Shown here: positions 8,170 to 17,074 of the stretch, one piece after another | Layout of the letters: every line of letters starts with the position of its first letter | How positions within the stretch are numbered: position 1 is the stretch's first letter | Assembly (NCBI RefSeq): GCF_900113045.1 | Contig: NZ_FONY01000023.1 | Coordinates: 25,236-89,235, forward strand | DNA from: Thermoflexibacter ruber | GTDB taxonomy: Bacteria; Bacteroidota; Bacteroidia; Cytophagales; Thermoflexibacteraceae | Length of the DNA stretch: 64,000 nucleotides | Direction: 5' to 3' | Notes under the pieces: generated by a model | The model's input: only the letters and a program-made list of their open reading frames with translations | The model's database searches: none | What the model was told of the DNA's origin: nothing | Position numbers and translations under genes: made by a program

Positions 8170-8922
8170 CTACAAATACAAATAATAATCTTTCATCAAA
8201 TCCACAAAATCACTTGTATATGCGTCTGTCGCATCTTTAATCGTTAATAACTTAGTAATAATTTTTGAATCATAATTTTGAGATGATTTTTTCAAAGTCA
8301 AAATAACTCTGTGAGGTTGTTTTGAAGGATTATCCGAGATAAATAACTTTTCAATCACTTGTAAATAAGCACTTTGCAAATAAAAATCTTGCAATATATT
8401 TTCAAAAATTTCTGATTCTCGGATAGGAAGCAGAACTACAAAAAGGGAACCTTGGTGAGTAAGTTTTTCTGCTCCTATAAGCAAGTCTTCAAATGGTAAA
8501 CTGTCTGTATGCCTTGCTAAGTTTTTCTCCTTTTTTTCTGATTTCAAGCTATTGACAAAAAATGGGGGATTGCAGATGAGTAAGTCGTATGATAGGGTAG
8601 GGGAGAAAGCATTGAAGTATTCTTGGAAAGATTGATAGAAAATATGCAGTCTATCTGTCCAAGTGCTGTTGGCAAAATTGGATTTTGCTTGTAAGAATGA
8701 TTTTTCATCTATTTCTATAGCTGTAATATTTGCTTGGCTTGCTTGGGCAAGCATCAGAGAGAGTACGCCTGTTCCTGCCCCTATGTCTAAAATAGTTCTT
8801 GGACTCTGAGCATAATTTTTTGCTACATAAGCCCCTAATATACAGGCATCGGTGCTTACTTTCATGGCACAGTTAGCTTGCTCTATGCGAAATTGTTTGA
8901 ATTGGAAATAGGTATTGGGCAT
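8170..8922 (-). CDS. tRNA1(Val) (adenine(37)-N6)-methyltransferase-like protein (TrmN6/YfiC family)
   Basis: A Rossmann-fold SAM methyltransferase of 250 residues. The SAM motif is LDIGAGTGVLSLMLAQ at about residues 45-60; the catalytic N6-adenine motif is CNPPF at about 118-122. The N-terminal FQFKQFRIEQANCAMKVSTD closely fits the start of the YfiC/TrmN6 family, where KVxTD is conserved. The family methylates A37 of tRNA1-Val. The C-terminal part ends with an aromatic DLMKDYYLYL tail, also usual. It starts 11 bases downstream of the stop of the secreted protein gene that precedes it, so the two may be co-transcribed. Confidence 0.88.
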   Translation of the reverse strand: MPNTYFQFKQFRIEQANCAMKVSTDACILGAYVAKNYAQSPRTILDIGAGTGVLSLMLAQASQANITAIEIDEKSFLQAKSNFANSTWTDRLHIFYQSFQEYFNAFSPTLSYDLLICNPPFFVNSLKSEKKEKNLARHTDSLPFEDLLIGAEKLTHQGSLFVVLLPIRESEIFENILQDFYLQSAYLQVIEKLFISDNPSKQPHRVILTLKKSSQNYDSKIITKLLTIKDATDAYTSDFVDLMKDYYLYL

Positions 8923-8933
8923 GGGGAAACGCT

Positions 8934-10091
8934 CTACTTTACTCGATAAAAGAAGCCTTTGGGATTGACCCTAAAAATGCCTGACCCTGCTTTCAAAATG
9001 TCATGTATTTGGGCATTAGCTAAGTTTTCTATGTCTTCTTCTATGGTATGCACTGACCCCCCTGTAAACTTAGCAATGTTGAGGTACTGCGGATTGATAC
9101 GCCCATTTTCTACTCCACATAAGATAACTCTGACAGGTTTAGTAATTTGTGGAGTTAGGCGAATATCTCTGACAGGGCTATTATTATCAGCTATCAGAAT
9201 TACTTCCTCTATGTCTTTGTATTTTTCTATGCCTGCTAAGATAGCTTCTATATCATTCTCAGGGACATCGCCTCCATGACCATTTTGCAGGGCTTGTATC
9301 ATCACCTCTATGATATGGCTAATGTCATTGGTTTGGGTAAAATAGACTCCTCCTGTTTCTCCTATTTTTTTTTCTTTATCTTTTTTGTCATCTCCGTCAT
9401 TGAAAAACACAAAATGCCTTACCAATTTATCTTTCAAGTTGAGCCTATACCAATTCACGATTTGGGAGGAGTAAGGGTAAATACTTCCTGTCCAATCACT
9501 TACAATTAGCGCATTTTTCCATTTCTTTTTATTTCTTTCTATGACCTTGAATACTACTGAATCTTTAAAAGTACCTTCAAAAACATATTTTTTTACTTTT
9601 TCTATTTCTTTTTTCTTTGCCGCTAAGGTAGGAGGGAGTTTTTCATCCTCAAAATGCACCACGACTCCGTGGAACATTTTTACTGCATTCGCATAATTCT
9701 TGCAATCTGTTTGCTTAATTAAACTCCATGTAACTTTTTGATTATAAGATAATTCTGGCAAAAGTTTTAGTAATTGTTTGACTCTGTTGGTATTTAGCTT
9801 GTCAAAATTGCGACCAGCAGGAAAGTCAGTATAAACGATGTCTATTTGTTGGATAGTGCGGTTTTGCAGTGCTGCCAAGGTGCCTTGGTCAATCACATAC
9901 TCGCTGGCAAAAGACATTTTTAAGAAAACCAAGTTGGCACTGTCTTTTTTTACTTGGTACTGGGGTATGGCTATCTCTTGCATCTTTTTAAAAATAGAAT
10001 CTGCCACTTGCGCATTTAGAGAGCAAGGGCAAAGAAACAAGCAGAGAAATGCAAAGAGAGTAATGCCAATAAAATTTTTAGTGAATATCAA
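8934..10091 (-). CDS. Secreted protein with a VWA-like domain, TTG start
   Basis: A signal peptide (ending CPCSLNAQ) is followed by about 360 residues. The central part has ALIVSDWTGSIYPYSSQIV, in which D-x-T-x-S fits a degenerate MIDAS motif of von Willebrand factor A domains. Downstream is GHGGDVPENDIEAI, resembling the GGDxPE loop of hemicentin-like VWA domains, then EVILIADNNSPVRDI and a CGVENGRINPQYLNIA segment. The protein is therefore probably a periplasmic or surface VWA-fold binding protein; its ligand is unknown. No ATG is available that preserves the signal peptide, so TTG at 10091 is the likely start. Function is otherwise unrecognised. Confidence 0.65.
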   Translation of the reverse strand: MIFTKNFIGITLFAFLCLFLCPCSLNAQVADSIFKKMQEIAIPQYQVKKDSANLVFLKMSFASEYVIDQGTLAALQNRTIQQIDIVYTDFPAGRNFDKLNTNRVKQLLKLLPELSYNQKVTWSLIKQTDCKNYANAVKMFHGVVVHFEDEKLPPTLAAKKKEIEKVKKYVFEGTFKDSVVFKVIERNKKKWKNALIVSDWTGSIYPYSSQIVNWYRLNLKDKLVRHFVFFNDGDDKKDKEKKIGETGGVYFTQTNDISHIIEVMIQALQNGHGGDVPENDIEAILAGIEKYKDIEEVILIADNNSPVRDIRLTPQITKPVRVILCGVENGRINPQYLNIAKFTGGSVHTIEEDIENLANAQIHDILKAGSGIFRVNPKGFFYRVK

Positions 10092-10196
10092 AATGTTAAA
10101 CTTTTAAGTAGTATTGAAGATTATAGTAGTATTAGTTTATTACCCATTTTTATACCAAAAGTTTTATTTAGTAAACACAAATGTAGCATATATTTT

Positions 10197-11612
10197 CTAT
10201 AAAGACTCTAAAAACGCAATTAATGCTTTTCTATCTCTTTTAGACATCTTTAAGAAAGCATTTTTAGAAAATTCTGCCTCTCCTCCATGCCAAAGGATAG
10301 CTTCGGATAGATTTCTTGCCCTACCGTCGTGCAAAAAGTTGCTATGCCCGTTGATTTTTGGGATTAGCCCTATGCCCCAGAGCGGTGGAGTGCGCCATTC
10401 CCGACCGCTTGCCTCGAAGTCCTCCCTGCCGTCTGCCAGCCCTTCTCCCATGTCGTGTAAAAGCAAATCTGTGTAAGGGCGAATAACTATGCCTTGATAT
10501 TCAGGATATTCTTTAGTGGCTTGCGTAATAAACTTAGGAGTATGGCAGGAAGCACATTTGGCTTCGGCAAACAGTTTTTTCCCTCGTAGTACTTCTTTGC
10601 TTTGTGCGTTTCTTCGCACAGGCACTGCCAAAGAGGAAGAGTAGGCAGTAGTAAACGCTAATATCTCATCAGAAATCTCTGGATTCCCTCCACTCGTTGC
10701 TTTCTTGCAGTTGGTTTGATAGTCAGTACAGTGGTCTGAGGTAAAAATAGAAGTAGTCAGCCCAATATCTCCATTAAAAGCACTGGCTACCTGCTGTTTG
10801 AGGTTCGGTTGATTGGCTTTCCACCCAAATCTACCGAGTACTTTCTCTTTTTTCACATAGTCCCAAACGTAATTGGGTTTGCCTGAGATGCCATCGCCAT
10901 TTTTATCTTCTATGTCTGCATTGGCTAAAATATCTTTTTCAGGAATCGCCTCTAACAAGCCCAGTCCTATCATAAAGGGAGCAGTGCGTGGAGAAAACTT
11001 GGTTTGAGGGTGCATAGCACCATATTGTAAATTAGTAAACTCATAAATAGGCTTTTTCAAAGAAAACTCCTCACCGTCAGCAAACAAGCCCTTGATTTCT
11101 TCGTATTTTATTCTCACATCGCCTTCTGCCTTTACTCCTTGGATGGCACGGTTTTGCAACTGCCCACCGTAGGTAGGTTCTGGCAAAGGTGCCCCTTCGG
11201 CAGTCTTTCCTTCTATGCTCAAACGGACTAACATAGAAATCAGCGGTTCTCCATATTTTTGAGGTGGTGCCCCTCTACCATCTCTGATATGACAACCTGT
11301 GCAAGAAATAGAATTGAATAAGGGTCCTAAACCATCTCGGGCAGAGGCGGTGGCTGGTGCTGTTACCCAAGCGGAGCGAAAAAAGGAATTACCCGTTTGG
11401 AATCGGTCAAAATTCCTTTCTGACAGATTGGGAGCTGGACGGTCAAAAGCCCTAAGAGAACTATCATTGGTAGTGCAAGCACTTGCAGAAAGTTCCTCTC
11501 CTACTTCGTAATCTGCTAATTGAGCAATAGGTTTGCATTGGACAGCAAATAAAATTACTGATAAATAAACTATGATAGAAAATAATACTAACCAATAAGA
11601 CGTTTTCACCAT
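10197..11612 (-). CDS. Di-heme oxidoreductase (putative peroxidase/thiol oxidoreductase family)
   Basis: An N-terminal membrane/signal helix ending near a Cys (AVQCKP), followed by two c-type heme sites: CTGCH (about residue 105) in SISCTGCHIRDGRG and CASCH (about 350) in AEAKCASCHTPKF. Other family features are RDGLGPLFN, TKFSPRTAPFMIGLGLLEAIP, DKNGDGISGKPN, FGWKANQPNL and the C-terminal GREWRTPPLWGIGL, LHDGRARNLSEAILWHGGEA. These place it in the DHOR family. It would act in the periplasm or on the surface, passing electrons between hemes; the substrate is unknown. Relatives are often linked to imelysin iron-uptake genes, but none is present here. Confidence 0.88.
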   Translation of the reverse strand: MVKTSYWLVLFSIIVYLSVILFAVQCKPIAQLADYEVGEELSASACTTNDSSLRAFDRPAPNLSERNFDRFQTGNSFFRSAWVTAPATASARDGLGPLFNSISCTGCHIRDGRGAPPQKYGEPLISMLVRLSIEGKTAEGAPLPEPTYGGQLQNRAIQGVKAEGDVRIKYEEIKGLFADGEEFSLKKPIYEFTNLQYGAMHPQTKFSPRTAPFMIGLGLLEAIPEKDILANADIEDKNGDGISGKPNYVWDYVKKEKVLGRFGWKANQPNLKQQVASAFNGDIGLTTSIFTSDHCTDYQTNCKKATSGGNPEISDEILAFTTAYSSSLAVPVRRNAQSKEVLRGKKLFAEAKCASCHTPKFITQATKEYPEYQGIVIRPYTDLLLHDMGEGLADGREDFEASGREWRTPPLWGIGLIPKINGHSNFLHDGRARNLSEAILWHGGEAEFSKNAFLKMSKRDRKALIAFLESL

Positions 11613-11695
11613 TACTTTATTGTCATCATTTTGTAAACAAACCTGCTTTACTTTACCTTTTGTAAATACAATTTGTTGGCAAAATTACTAATAAA

Positions 11696-12556
11696 TTATT
11701 GCTTTACTACTAAAAGTGGGCAAGTGGTTTGAAATATCATTTGTTTAGTTTTGCTCGGTCTAAAAATATGCTCATACCACATTCTTTCGTTGGTTGCCAT
11801 AGCCATGACTGAGGGCTTTTTCTGAGCCACATACGCCTCTATGCCGTCTATGAGGTCATCTCCTGCCTCTTTTAAGCGAACAAAAGCAAGCGTAAAATGC
11901 TCATAGTCAAACTGTTTTTTGATTTCTTCTAAAAAACTATTGCGGTCAAAGGTGCTTGGGTCTGTTTGCCCTCTTGCCCCTGCAAAATATACGTTAAAAA
12001 GTTCTATGGAAGCGTTGAAAAACTTAGCAAAGTTTACCACTACGCCTAAACTCTGTTCTACATTTTGGAAATCTGTGGCATAGGCTACTCGAGTAACAGG
12101 GGCATTGCTGTACTCGGCAGGAATTGCCAACACAGGGCAGGGGGCTTTTTCCATGACATCTGCCGTATTGCTCCCTACAAATATTTTCTTTAAGCCTGAT
12201 GCCCCCAGAGTTCCCATGACTATCAAATCTATGCCTAATTCTTTGACAGTACTGACTATCTCCTCATTAAAGCTGCCATACTTTACCAAGACATCATTAT
12301 TGACCTCTCCCTCCCCTACAATCATTTTGTGATAAATTTCTATTACTCTTTGTTTAAGTCTTGTCAAGTCTGCTTCAAGTTGAGTAGCTATTGTATCTTC
12401 CAACTCTTTTTTAGAAATTCCTGTAGGTATCAGGTCGCTATTGACATGGAAAAAGGTCAGATGAGCCTCTTTATTGCCTTGCACCATACGTATAGCGAAT
12501 TGCATGGCTTTCTCGGCATTAGTAGAAAAGTCTGTAGGGACTAAAATTTTCTTCAT
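11696..12556 (-). CDS. Universal stress protein, two UspA domains
   Basis: A tandem UspA-domain protein of 286 residues. Domain 1 starts KKILVPTDFSTNAEKAMQFA and ends with the ATP-binding type motif MGTLGASGLKKIFVGSNT (G-x2-G-x9-GS) followed by CPVLAIP. Domain 2 starts TRVAYATDF and ends SKTKQMIFQTTCPLLVVKQ, where the ATP motif is lost. It lies 49 bases after a paralogous gene of the same architecture, so the pair is probably one operon from an old duplication. Cytoplasmic; a general stress or energy-state role is known for the family but no specific process is indicated. Confidence 0.9.
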   Translation of the reverse strand: MKKILVPTDFSTNAEKAMQFAIRMVQGNKEAHLTFFHVNSDLIPTGISKKELEDTIATQLEADLTRLKQRVIEIYHKMIVGEGEVNNDVLVKYGSFNEEIVSTVKELGIDLIVMGTLGASGLKKIFVGSNTADVMEKAPCPVLAIPAEYSNAPVTRVAYATDFQNVEQSLGVVVNFAKFFNASIELFNVYFAGARGQTDPSTFDRNSFLEEIKKQFDYEHFTLAFVRLKEAGDDLIDGIEAYVAQKKPSVMAMATNERMWYEHIFRPSKTKQMIFQTTCPLLVVKQ

Positions 12557-12605
12557 TATATTATAGCTTTTTAATTTGCATAAATTTTACGGATTCTTGC
12601 CAAAA

Positions 12606-13481
12606 CTACTCCTGTTCTCCTTTCTTCTTGAAAGCAAATAAAGGGATTTCTGTATGAAACAGCATCTCTTTGGTAAGACTTGGGTTGATGAGTTTTTCAA
12701 TCCAAGCACGGTCATAAGTTGCCATTGCCAAAATGGAAGGGTGCTTTTCGCTCACGTACATTTGTATCCCCAACAGGGCATCGTCGCTGTCTTCCTCACT
12801 AAGTTCTATAAATTCCAAAGTCAAGGCATCATAGTCAAACTTCTTTTTGAGCTTTTCTACAAACTGGGTTTTATCAAAAGTATCAGGCTCTATCCTGTGC
12901 GGTAAGATAGAATTGATGTGGAAAATATCAATAGAAGCATTGAATAGCTTTGCCAGTTCCACTACATATTCAAAACCTTCCTCTACTGCCAAGAAGTCCG
13001 CAGCGTAGGCGATGTGTTTGACAGCGTGAAACTTATAATTATCAGGAATAGCCAATAAAGGGCAGTTTACTCTTTCCATTACGCTTACCGTATTACTTCC
13101 AAAAAATACTTTCTTGAGTCCGCTTGCCCCACAAGTTCCCATGATAATCATATCTATCCCCAATCTTTTGACTTCACTTTGGATATTATCTTTGAAACTT
13201 CCGTAAATTGCTACTGTTTCGCTACTTACATCGCTTGGGTTCATCTCCAACTCTTTGAATTGGGCGTGTACTTCTTTTTTCAGTTTTTCTAATCCTTCGG
13301 CAATATCTTCTTCTACCAACTCAGCATACATACGACTGGGGGTACGTGCAGGAATTTCGGTGCTTGTAGCATGAAAAAATACCAAGTGCATCTGTGGATT
13401 ATTTTGTGCGGCACGCATGGCAAATCGCATTGCTTTTCCTGCATTGTTAGAGAAGTCTGTGGGAATCAAAAATTTTTTCAT
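12606..13481 (-). CDS. Universal stress protein, two UspA domains (paralog)
   Basis: The 291-residue first gene of a paralogous pair. Domain 1: KKFLIPTDFSNNAGKAMRFA through MGTCGASGLKKVFFGSNT, an intact ATP-binding motif, then CPLLAIP. Domain 2: KHIAYAADF to PSLTKEMLFHTEIPLFAFKK, without the glycine motif. Conservation with the next gene is strong around both glycine loops and weaker in between. On the minus strand a possible promoter lies at 13603-13630 (TATTTTTG with TTTG 16 bases before it), giving a leader of about 120 bases; this is uncertain. Confidence 0.9.
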   Translation of the reverse strand: MKKFLIPTDFSNNAGKAMRFAMRAAQNNPQMHLVFFHATSTEIPARTPSRMYAELVEEDIAEGLEKLKKEVHAQFKELEMNPSDVSSETVAIYGSFKDNIQSEVKRLGIDMIIMGTCGASGLKKVFFGSNTVSVMERVNCPLLAIPDNYKFHAVKHIAYAADFLAVEEGFEYVVELAKLFNASIDIFHINSILPHRIEPDTFDKTQFVEKLKKKFDYDALTLEFIELSEEDSDDALLGIQMYVSEKHPSILAMATYDRAWIEKLINPSLTKEMLFHTEIPLFAFKKKGEQE

Positions 13482-13710
13482 AGTATAGTGTTGTTAAGAT
13501 GGAGTTATTAAAATTTTATGAGATGTTTGGTTATCTGAAAATTTTTTCATGCCTAAAATTAGTGCTAAGCTACACTTTAAACAATGAGAAAAGTCATATT
13601 TGCAAAAATAATTTTCTTCATCTTGACAAAAGAAAAGTGAATTAAAAGAGAATAGACGGTTAAATCTGCCAAAAGTGAGTTAAGTCATTTTTTTGTTTTT
13701 GCCCTGTTTT

Positions 13711-13718
13711 TAGCTTTG
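13711..13718 (+). promoter_or_regulatory. Candidate -7 element for the DUF2490/DASS operon
   Basis: TAGCTTTG fits TAnnTTTG. TTTG occurs at 13692-13695, a spacer of 15, shorter than optimal. The element lies 20 bases before the ATG of the DUF2490 gene, implying a very short leader. Confidence 0.35.
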
Positions 13719-13738
13719 CCCTCATAAAAACATCAAAC

Positions 13739-14527
13739 ATGAAGATTAGACTTGCTGTAAAAAACACTCGATACTTAAAATTTATCTTATTTTTTTATTA
13801 CCTATGCCTTTTCAATTCCGAATATCAGGCAGTAGCACAAGCCTCCTCTGCACCTGCAAAGATTTTTACCGAGCAGTATCGGGCTTGGTGGGGCTACATG
13901 ACTACGGCTCGCATCAGCAAGAAACTGTCTATCTGGAACGATTTTCATTTTGTTGGGCAGACCTTTACTGTACTGCGAACAGGGCTGATGACGCATTTGA
14001 CGGATAATACTACTTTTACGGCAGGTTATGGGTATTTGATTTTGCCTATTAGTGTGAATGGTAATCTACTCAATCGGAAAGAGCATCGTCCATGGGTGCA
14101 GTTACAAACTTCTTCTCCCTTGCACAAAAATATACAACTGACTAACCGAATCCGCTATGATTTCCGCAATGTGCAAAGAGTAGTGAACTGGGAACTTTCC
14201 GAGGAGTATGTATCTTATCATCGCTTGCGGTTTTTGGTTTCTTTCCGATATAGATTTCACAAATTAAAGTGGAAAGAAGGCACGCCTTTTATTAACTTAG
14301 CCGATGAGGTACTGCTTAACTTTGGCAGAGAAATTCTCTATAATCAGTTTGACCAAAATAGGATTTCTCTTACTACGGGAATACAATTTAAAAACTTAGT
14401 TTTCCAAACAGGATATATGTATAGATTTGTGCAGCAAAGTGCAGGTAATCACTTTATTAACAATCATTTATGGATAATTTGGGCAAATCATACTATCAAT
14501 CTAACCAAGAAAGATGCAAACAAATAA
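13739..14527 (+). CDS. DUF2490 family outer-membrane protein
   Basis: A signal peptide of about 36 residues (hydrophobic core LKFILFFYYLCLF, ending AVAQA) precedes a beta-rich chain with alternating aromatic strands: FTEQYRAWWGYMTTARIS, LSIWNDFHFVG, TFTAGYGYLILP, HRPWVQLQTSSPL, LTNRIRYDFR, ISLTTGIQFKNLVFQTGYMYRF and NHLWIIWANHTIN. This order fits DUF2490, small beta-barrels of unknown function in Bacteroidota. It overlaps or abuts the following DASS symporter gene, so the two are likely co-transcribed; an outer-membrane pore feeding an inner-membrane anion symporter would be reasonable but is inference. Confidence 0.8.
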   Translation: MKIRLAVKNTRYLKFILFFYYLCLFNSEYQAVAQASSAPAKIFTEQYRAWWGYMTTARISKKLSIWNDFHFVGQTFTVLRTGLMTHLTDNTTFTAGYGYLILPISVNGNLLNRKEHRPWVQLQTSSPLHKNIQLTNRIRYDFRNVQRVVNWELSEEYVSYHRLRFLVSFRYRFHKLKWKEGTPFINLADEVLLNFGREILYNQFDQNRISLTTGIQFKNLVFQTGYMYRFVQQSAGNHFINNHLWIIWANHTINLTKKDANK

Positions 14528-14531
14528 AACT

Positions 14532-16202
14532 ATGAAAACAACTCAAACTAAAAACAAACCTTTTCGCTTCTCACTTCCTATTCTCGGACTTTTTTTAGGC
14601 TTTTCCATTTTTGTTCTTTTTTTGGCTTTGCCTACTTTTGATTCGTTCAAAGAACTTTTGCAAAGCAAGTATCCCAATCAGAGTGCAGAGAATATAGCTA
14701 TTGCGGCAGAAAGTATGCAAAAATCTTTTGGATTGCTCTTGATGATGATTATATGGTGGCTAACAGAGGCAGTCCCTATCCCTGTAACGGCTCTTGTTCC
14801 TGCTGTAATGATTCCATTCTTAGATATTTATAAAATTAATGAAAGTAGCATTAAGAAAATTACCAACTTGGAAATCCTTTCTAATTATGCTGACCCCATT
14901 GTGTTTTTATTTTTAGGTGGATTTGTGCTTGCTTCTGCTATGACTTATCACCACTTGGACAGACGCATTACTTTTAACTTATTGTCTTACCCCATTTTTA
15001 CTAAAACTCCTCAAAGGCTTCTGCTTGGGCTGATGCTAGCGACAGCTTTTACTTCTATGTGGATAAACAATACTGCCGTAGCGGCAATGCTGATGCCCAT
15101 AGGGATAGGGATTGCTCATAGTACAGCGTCTTTGTCTGGTGAAAAAGCTGACGCTCATGCAGTTAGCAACTTTGCCGCTTGTATTGCTATTAGTATTGCT
15201 TACAGTGCTTCCATTGGGGGAGTGGCTACTATCGTAGGTAGTACCCCTAACGGCATTGTCGTTTCCGTACTCAAGCAACAAGGCATAGCAAGCATGAATT
15301 TTTTGAGTTGGCTCGCTTACGGCTTACCTATTATGCTTATGCTTTTATTGTTTACTTACTTTTATCTTTCAAATGCATTATCTTTCAAAGGTGTATCTTT
15401 TGAGAATATAGAAGAAAAGGTCAAAGTAGAATTAAAAAGTTTGGGCAAGATGAAATCAGGAGAACGCCGCACAATGTATGTTTTCCTTATTACCGCTTTT
15501 TGCTGGTTACTTCTCCCTTTTTTGAAAGGCGTATTTATCCCAAGCATAGATAAAATTGTTTCTGCTATAGATACTTGGGTGGTAGCCATGCTGTCTGCCC
15601 TTGCCTTATTTTTTATTCCAGAAGGCAAAGTTACCAGCAAGAAAACAGTCTCCCATCCTTTAAAAGACTTGTCAGAAGAAGAAATAGAAGGTTTAGCTTC
15701 TGCCTTAGATGCCCCTAAGGCAGTCGAGAATACCCGCTTAGTATCTTGGGAACATGCTCAAAAAACAGTGGATTGGGGGGCATTGATTCTTTTTGGGGGA
15801 GGATTGGCAATGTCCAAGATTCTATTTGAAACGCAGAGCGTAGAGTTTATCGCCAAGCAAATCTCCATGCTACTTGGTCAACCTCCCTTGTGGGTATTTG
15901 TTTTGGTCATCACGCTTTCGGTCAATCTACTCACCGAAGTAAGTTCCAATACTGCCGTAGCCTCTATTATGACCCCCATAGCCATTTCCATTGCTATAAC
16001 TTCTGGATTTTCGCCAGTAGCATTGAGTTTAGCTATTGCTTTTGGAGCGTCTATGGCATTTATGCTTCCCATAGCTACTCCTCCCAATGCGATTGCTTAC
16101 GGTACGGGGCTAATAAAAATCCGCCAAATGGTCAGCGTAGGTTTTGTACTCAATATTATTTCTACGCTTATTATTACTTTGGTCATTATGTTGAATAGCT
16201 AA
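14532..16202 (+). CDS. DASS/SLC13 family sodium-coupled anion symporter
   Basis: About 556 residues with 11-12 membrane segments. The two inverted repeats each carry the DASS signature: WINNTAVAAMLMP and later SSNTAVASIMTPIAI (the SNT motif for substrate and sodium), plus STPNGIVVS and TPPNAIAYGTG. WWLTEAVPIPVTALVPAVM near the N-terminus is also typical. The family imports di- and tricarboxylates, sulfate or phosphate with sodium; the substrate cannot be set from sequence. A hydrophilic loop of about 50 residues splits the halves. An ATG at 14514 would overlap the preceding gene by 14 bases; I prefer the ATG 4 bases after that gene's stop, preceded by an A-rich stretch. Confidence 0.88.
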   Translation: MKTTQTKNKPFRFSLPILGLFLGFSIFVLFLALPTFDSFKELLQSKYPNQSAENIAIAAESMQKSFGLLLMMIIWWLTEAVPIPVTALVPAVMIPFLDIYKINESSIKKITNLEILSNYADPIVFLFLGGFVLASAMTYHHLDRRITFNLLSYPIFTKTPQRLLLGLMLATAFTSMWINNTAVAAMLMPIGIGIAHSTASLSGEKADAHAVSNFAACIAISIAYSASIGGVATIVGSTPNGIVVSVLKQQGIASMNFLSWLAYGLPIMLMLLLFTYFYLSNALSFKGVSFENIEEKVKVELKSLGKMKSGERRTMYVFLITAFCWLLLPFLKGVFIPSIDKIVSAIDTWVVAMLSALALFFIPEGKVTSKKTVSHPLKDLSEEEIEGLASALDAPKAVENTRLVSWEHAQKTVDWGALILFGGGLAMSKILFETQSVEFIAKQISMLLGQPPLWVFVLVITLSVNLLTEVSSNTAVASIMTPIAISIAITSGFSPVALSLAIAFGASMAFMLPIATPPNAIAYGTGLIKIRQMVSVGFVLNIISTLIITLVIMLNS

Positions 16203-16272
16203 ACGGAAAGGGCTTTTTTCATAAAAACTCCTTTGGGAAAAAATTTTTTACATTTCGTTAAGCCTTTTTCAC

Positions 16273-16280
16273 TATTTTTG
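16273..16280 (+). promoter_or_regulatory. Candidate -7 element upstream of the second ECF sigma gene
   Basis: TATTTTTG matches TAnnTTTG. It lies about 210 bases before the sigma gene ATG, so the leader would be long. No TTTG at the expected -33 position. The remainder of the 288-bp gap shows no gene. Confidence 0.28.
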
Positions 16281-16490
16281 CGTTTAGAGTAAAACCAAGA
16301 TAACTAAAAATTATCTTAGAGGGTAAGGCATATTTTTTAACAAATTAATAATTAATACTTAACCTAACCAAAAACGAATTTTTTGAAAATCTCTTATCTA
16401 AGATGCAACTATTTTGGCTTGATTTGGGTCTTGACCCTGAAGGCAGATAAGCTGATTTTCTTCTCTAAAACTACCTGAGCGAATTTTTGA

Positions 16491-17063
16491 ATGCAGCAAA
16501 TCAATCACGATAGCGAAGAAAGGAAATTAGTATCCGCCTGTATCCGTAATGATGCTAAAGCACAAAGAATTTTGTACGAGCATTATTACAAGAAGATGTA
16601 TGTGGTGGCTTTGCGTTATTCCAAAACCACTTTTGAGGCAGAGGATATTTTACAAGAGGCTTTCATCAAAATTTTTCAAAATATCCAAAACTTCAATTTT
16701 GATTCCTCTTTGGACTATTGGATAAAACGCATCGTAGTCAATACAGCATTGAAGCAAAATCGCAAAATCTTAGAAAAAATGCACATGGAAGATGTGGCAG
16801 AAATACATGATGAACCTGTGGCGGATACTGTATTTGCTACGCATAATTTCCAAGAACTGCTAAAAATGATTCAAAAACTCTCCACAGGCTACCAAGTCAT
16901 CTTCAACTTGTATGCGATTGAGGGTTATAAACATAGCGAAATTGCAGAAATGTTAGGTATTTCAGAGGGGACATCTAAATCCCAATATGCAAGAGCAAAA
17001 GCACAAATTCAAAAAATGTTAGAAAAAGAAGAAGAAAAAATAAGAATAAACCAAACGGCATGA
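16491..17063 (+). CDS. RNA polymerase ECF sigma factor
   Basis: A 190-residue ECF sigma factor. Region 2 (about residues 20-90): AQRILYEHYYKKMYVVALRY, FEAEDILQEAFIKIFQNIQ, DYWIKRIVVNTALKQNRK. Region 4: LSTGYQVIFNLYAIEGYKH then the helix-turn-helix SEIAEMLGISEGTSKSQYARA. The next gene begins 11 bases after the stop and encodes a membrane protein with a C-terminal beta-barrel, so the two form an operon. The arrangement suggests control by an envelope signal. Confidence 0.92.
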   Translation: MQQINHDSEERKLVSACIRNDAKAQRILYEHYYKKMYVVALRYSKTTFEAEDILQEAFIKIFQNIQNFNFDSSLDYWIKRIVVNTALKQNRKILEKMHMEDVAEIHDEPVADTVFATHNFQELLKMIQKLSTGYQVIFNLYAIEGYKHSEIAEMLGISEGTSKSQYARAKAQIQKMLEKEEEKIRINQTA

Positions 17064-17074
17064 ACAACTAATTG

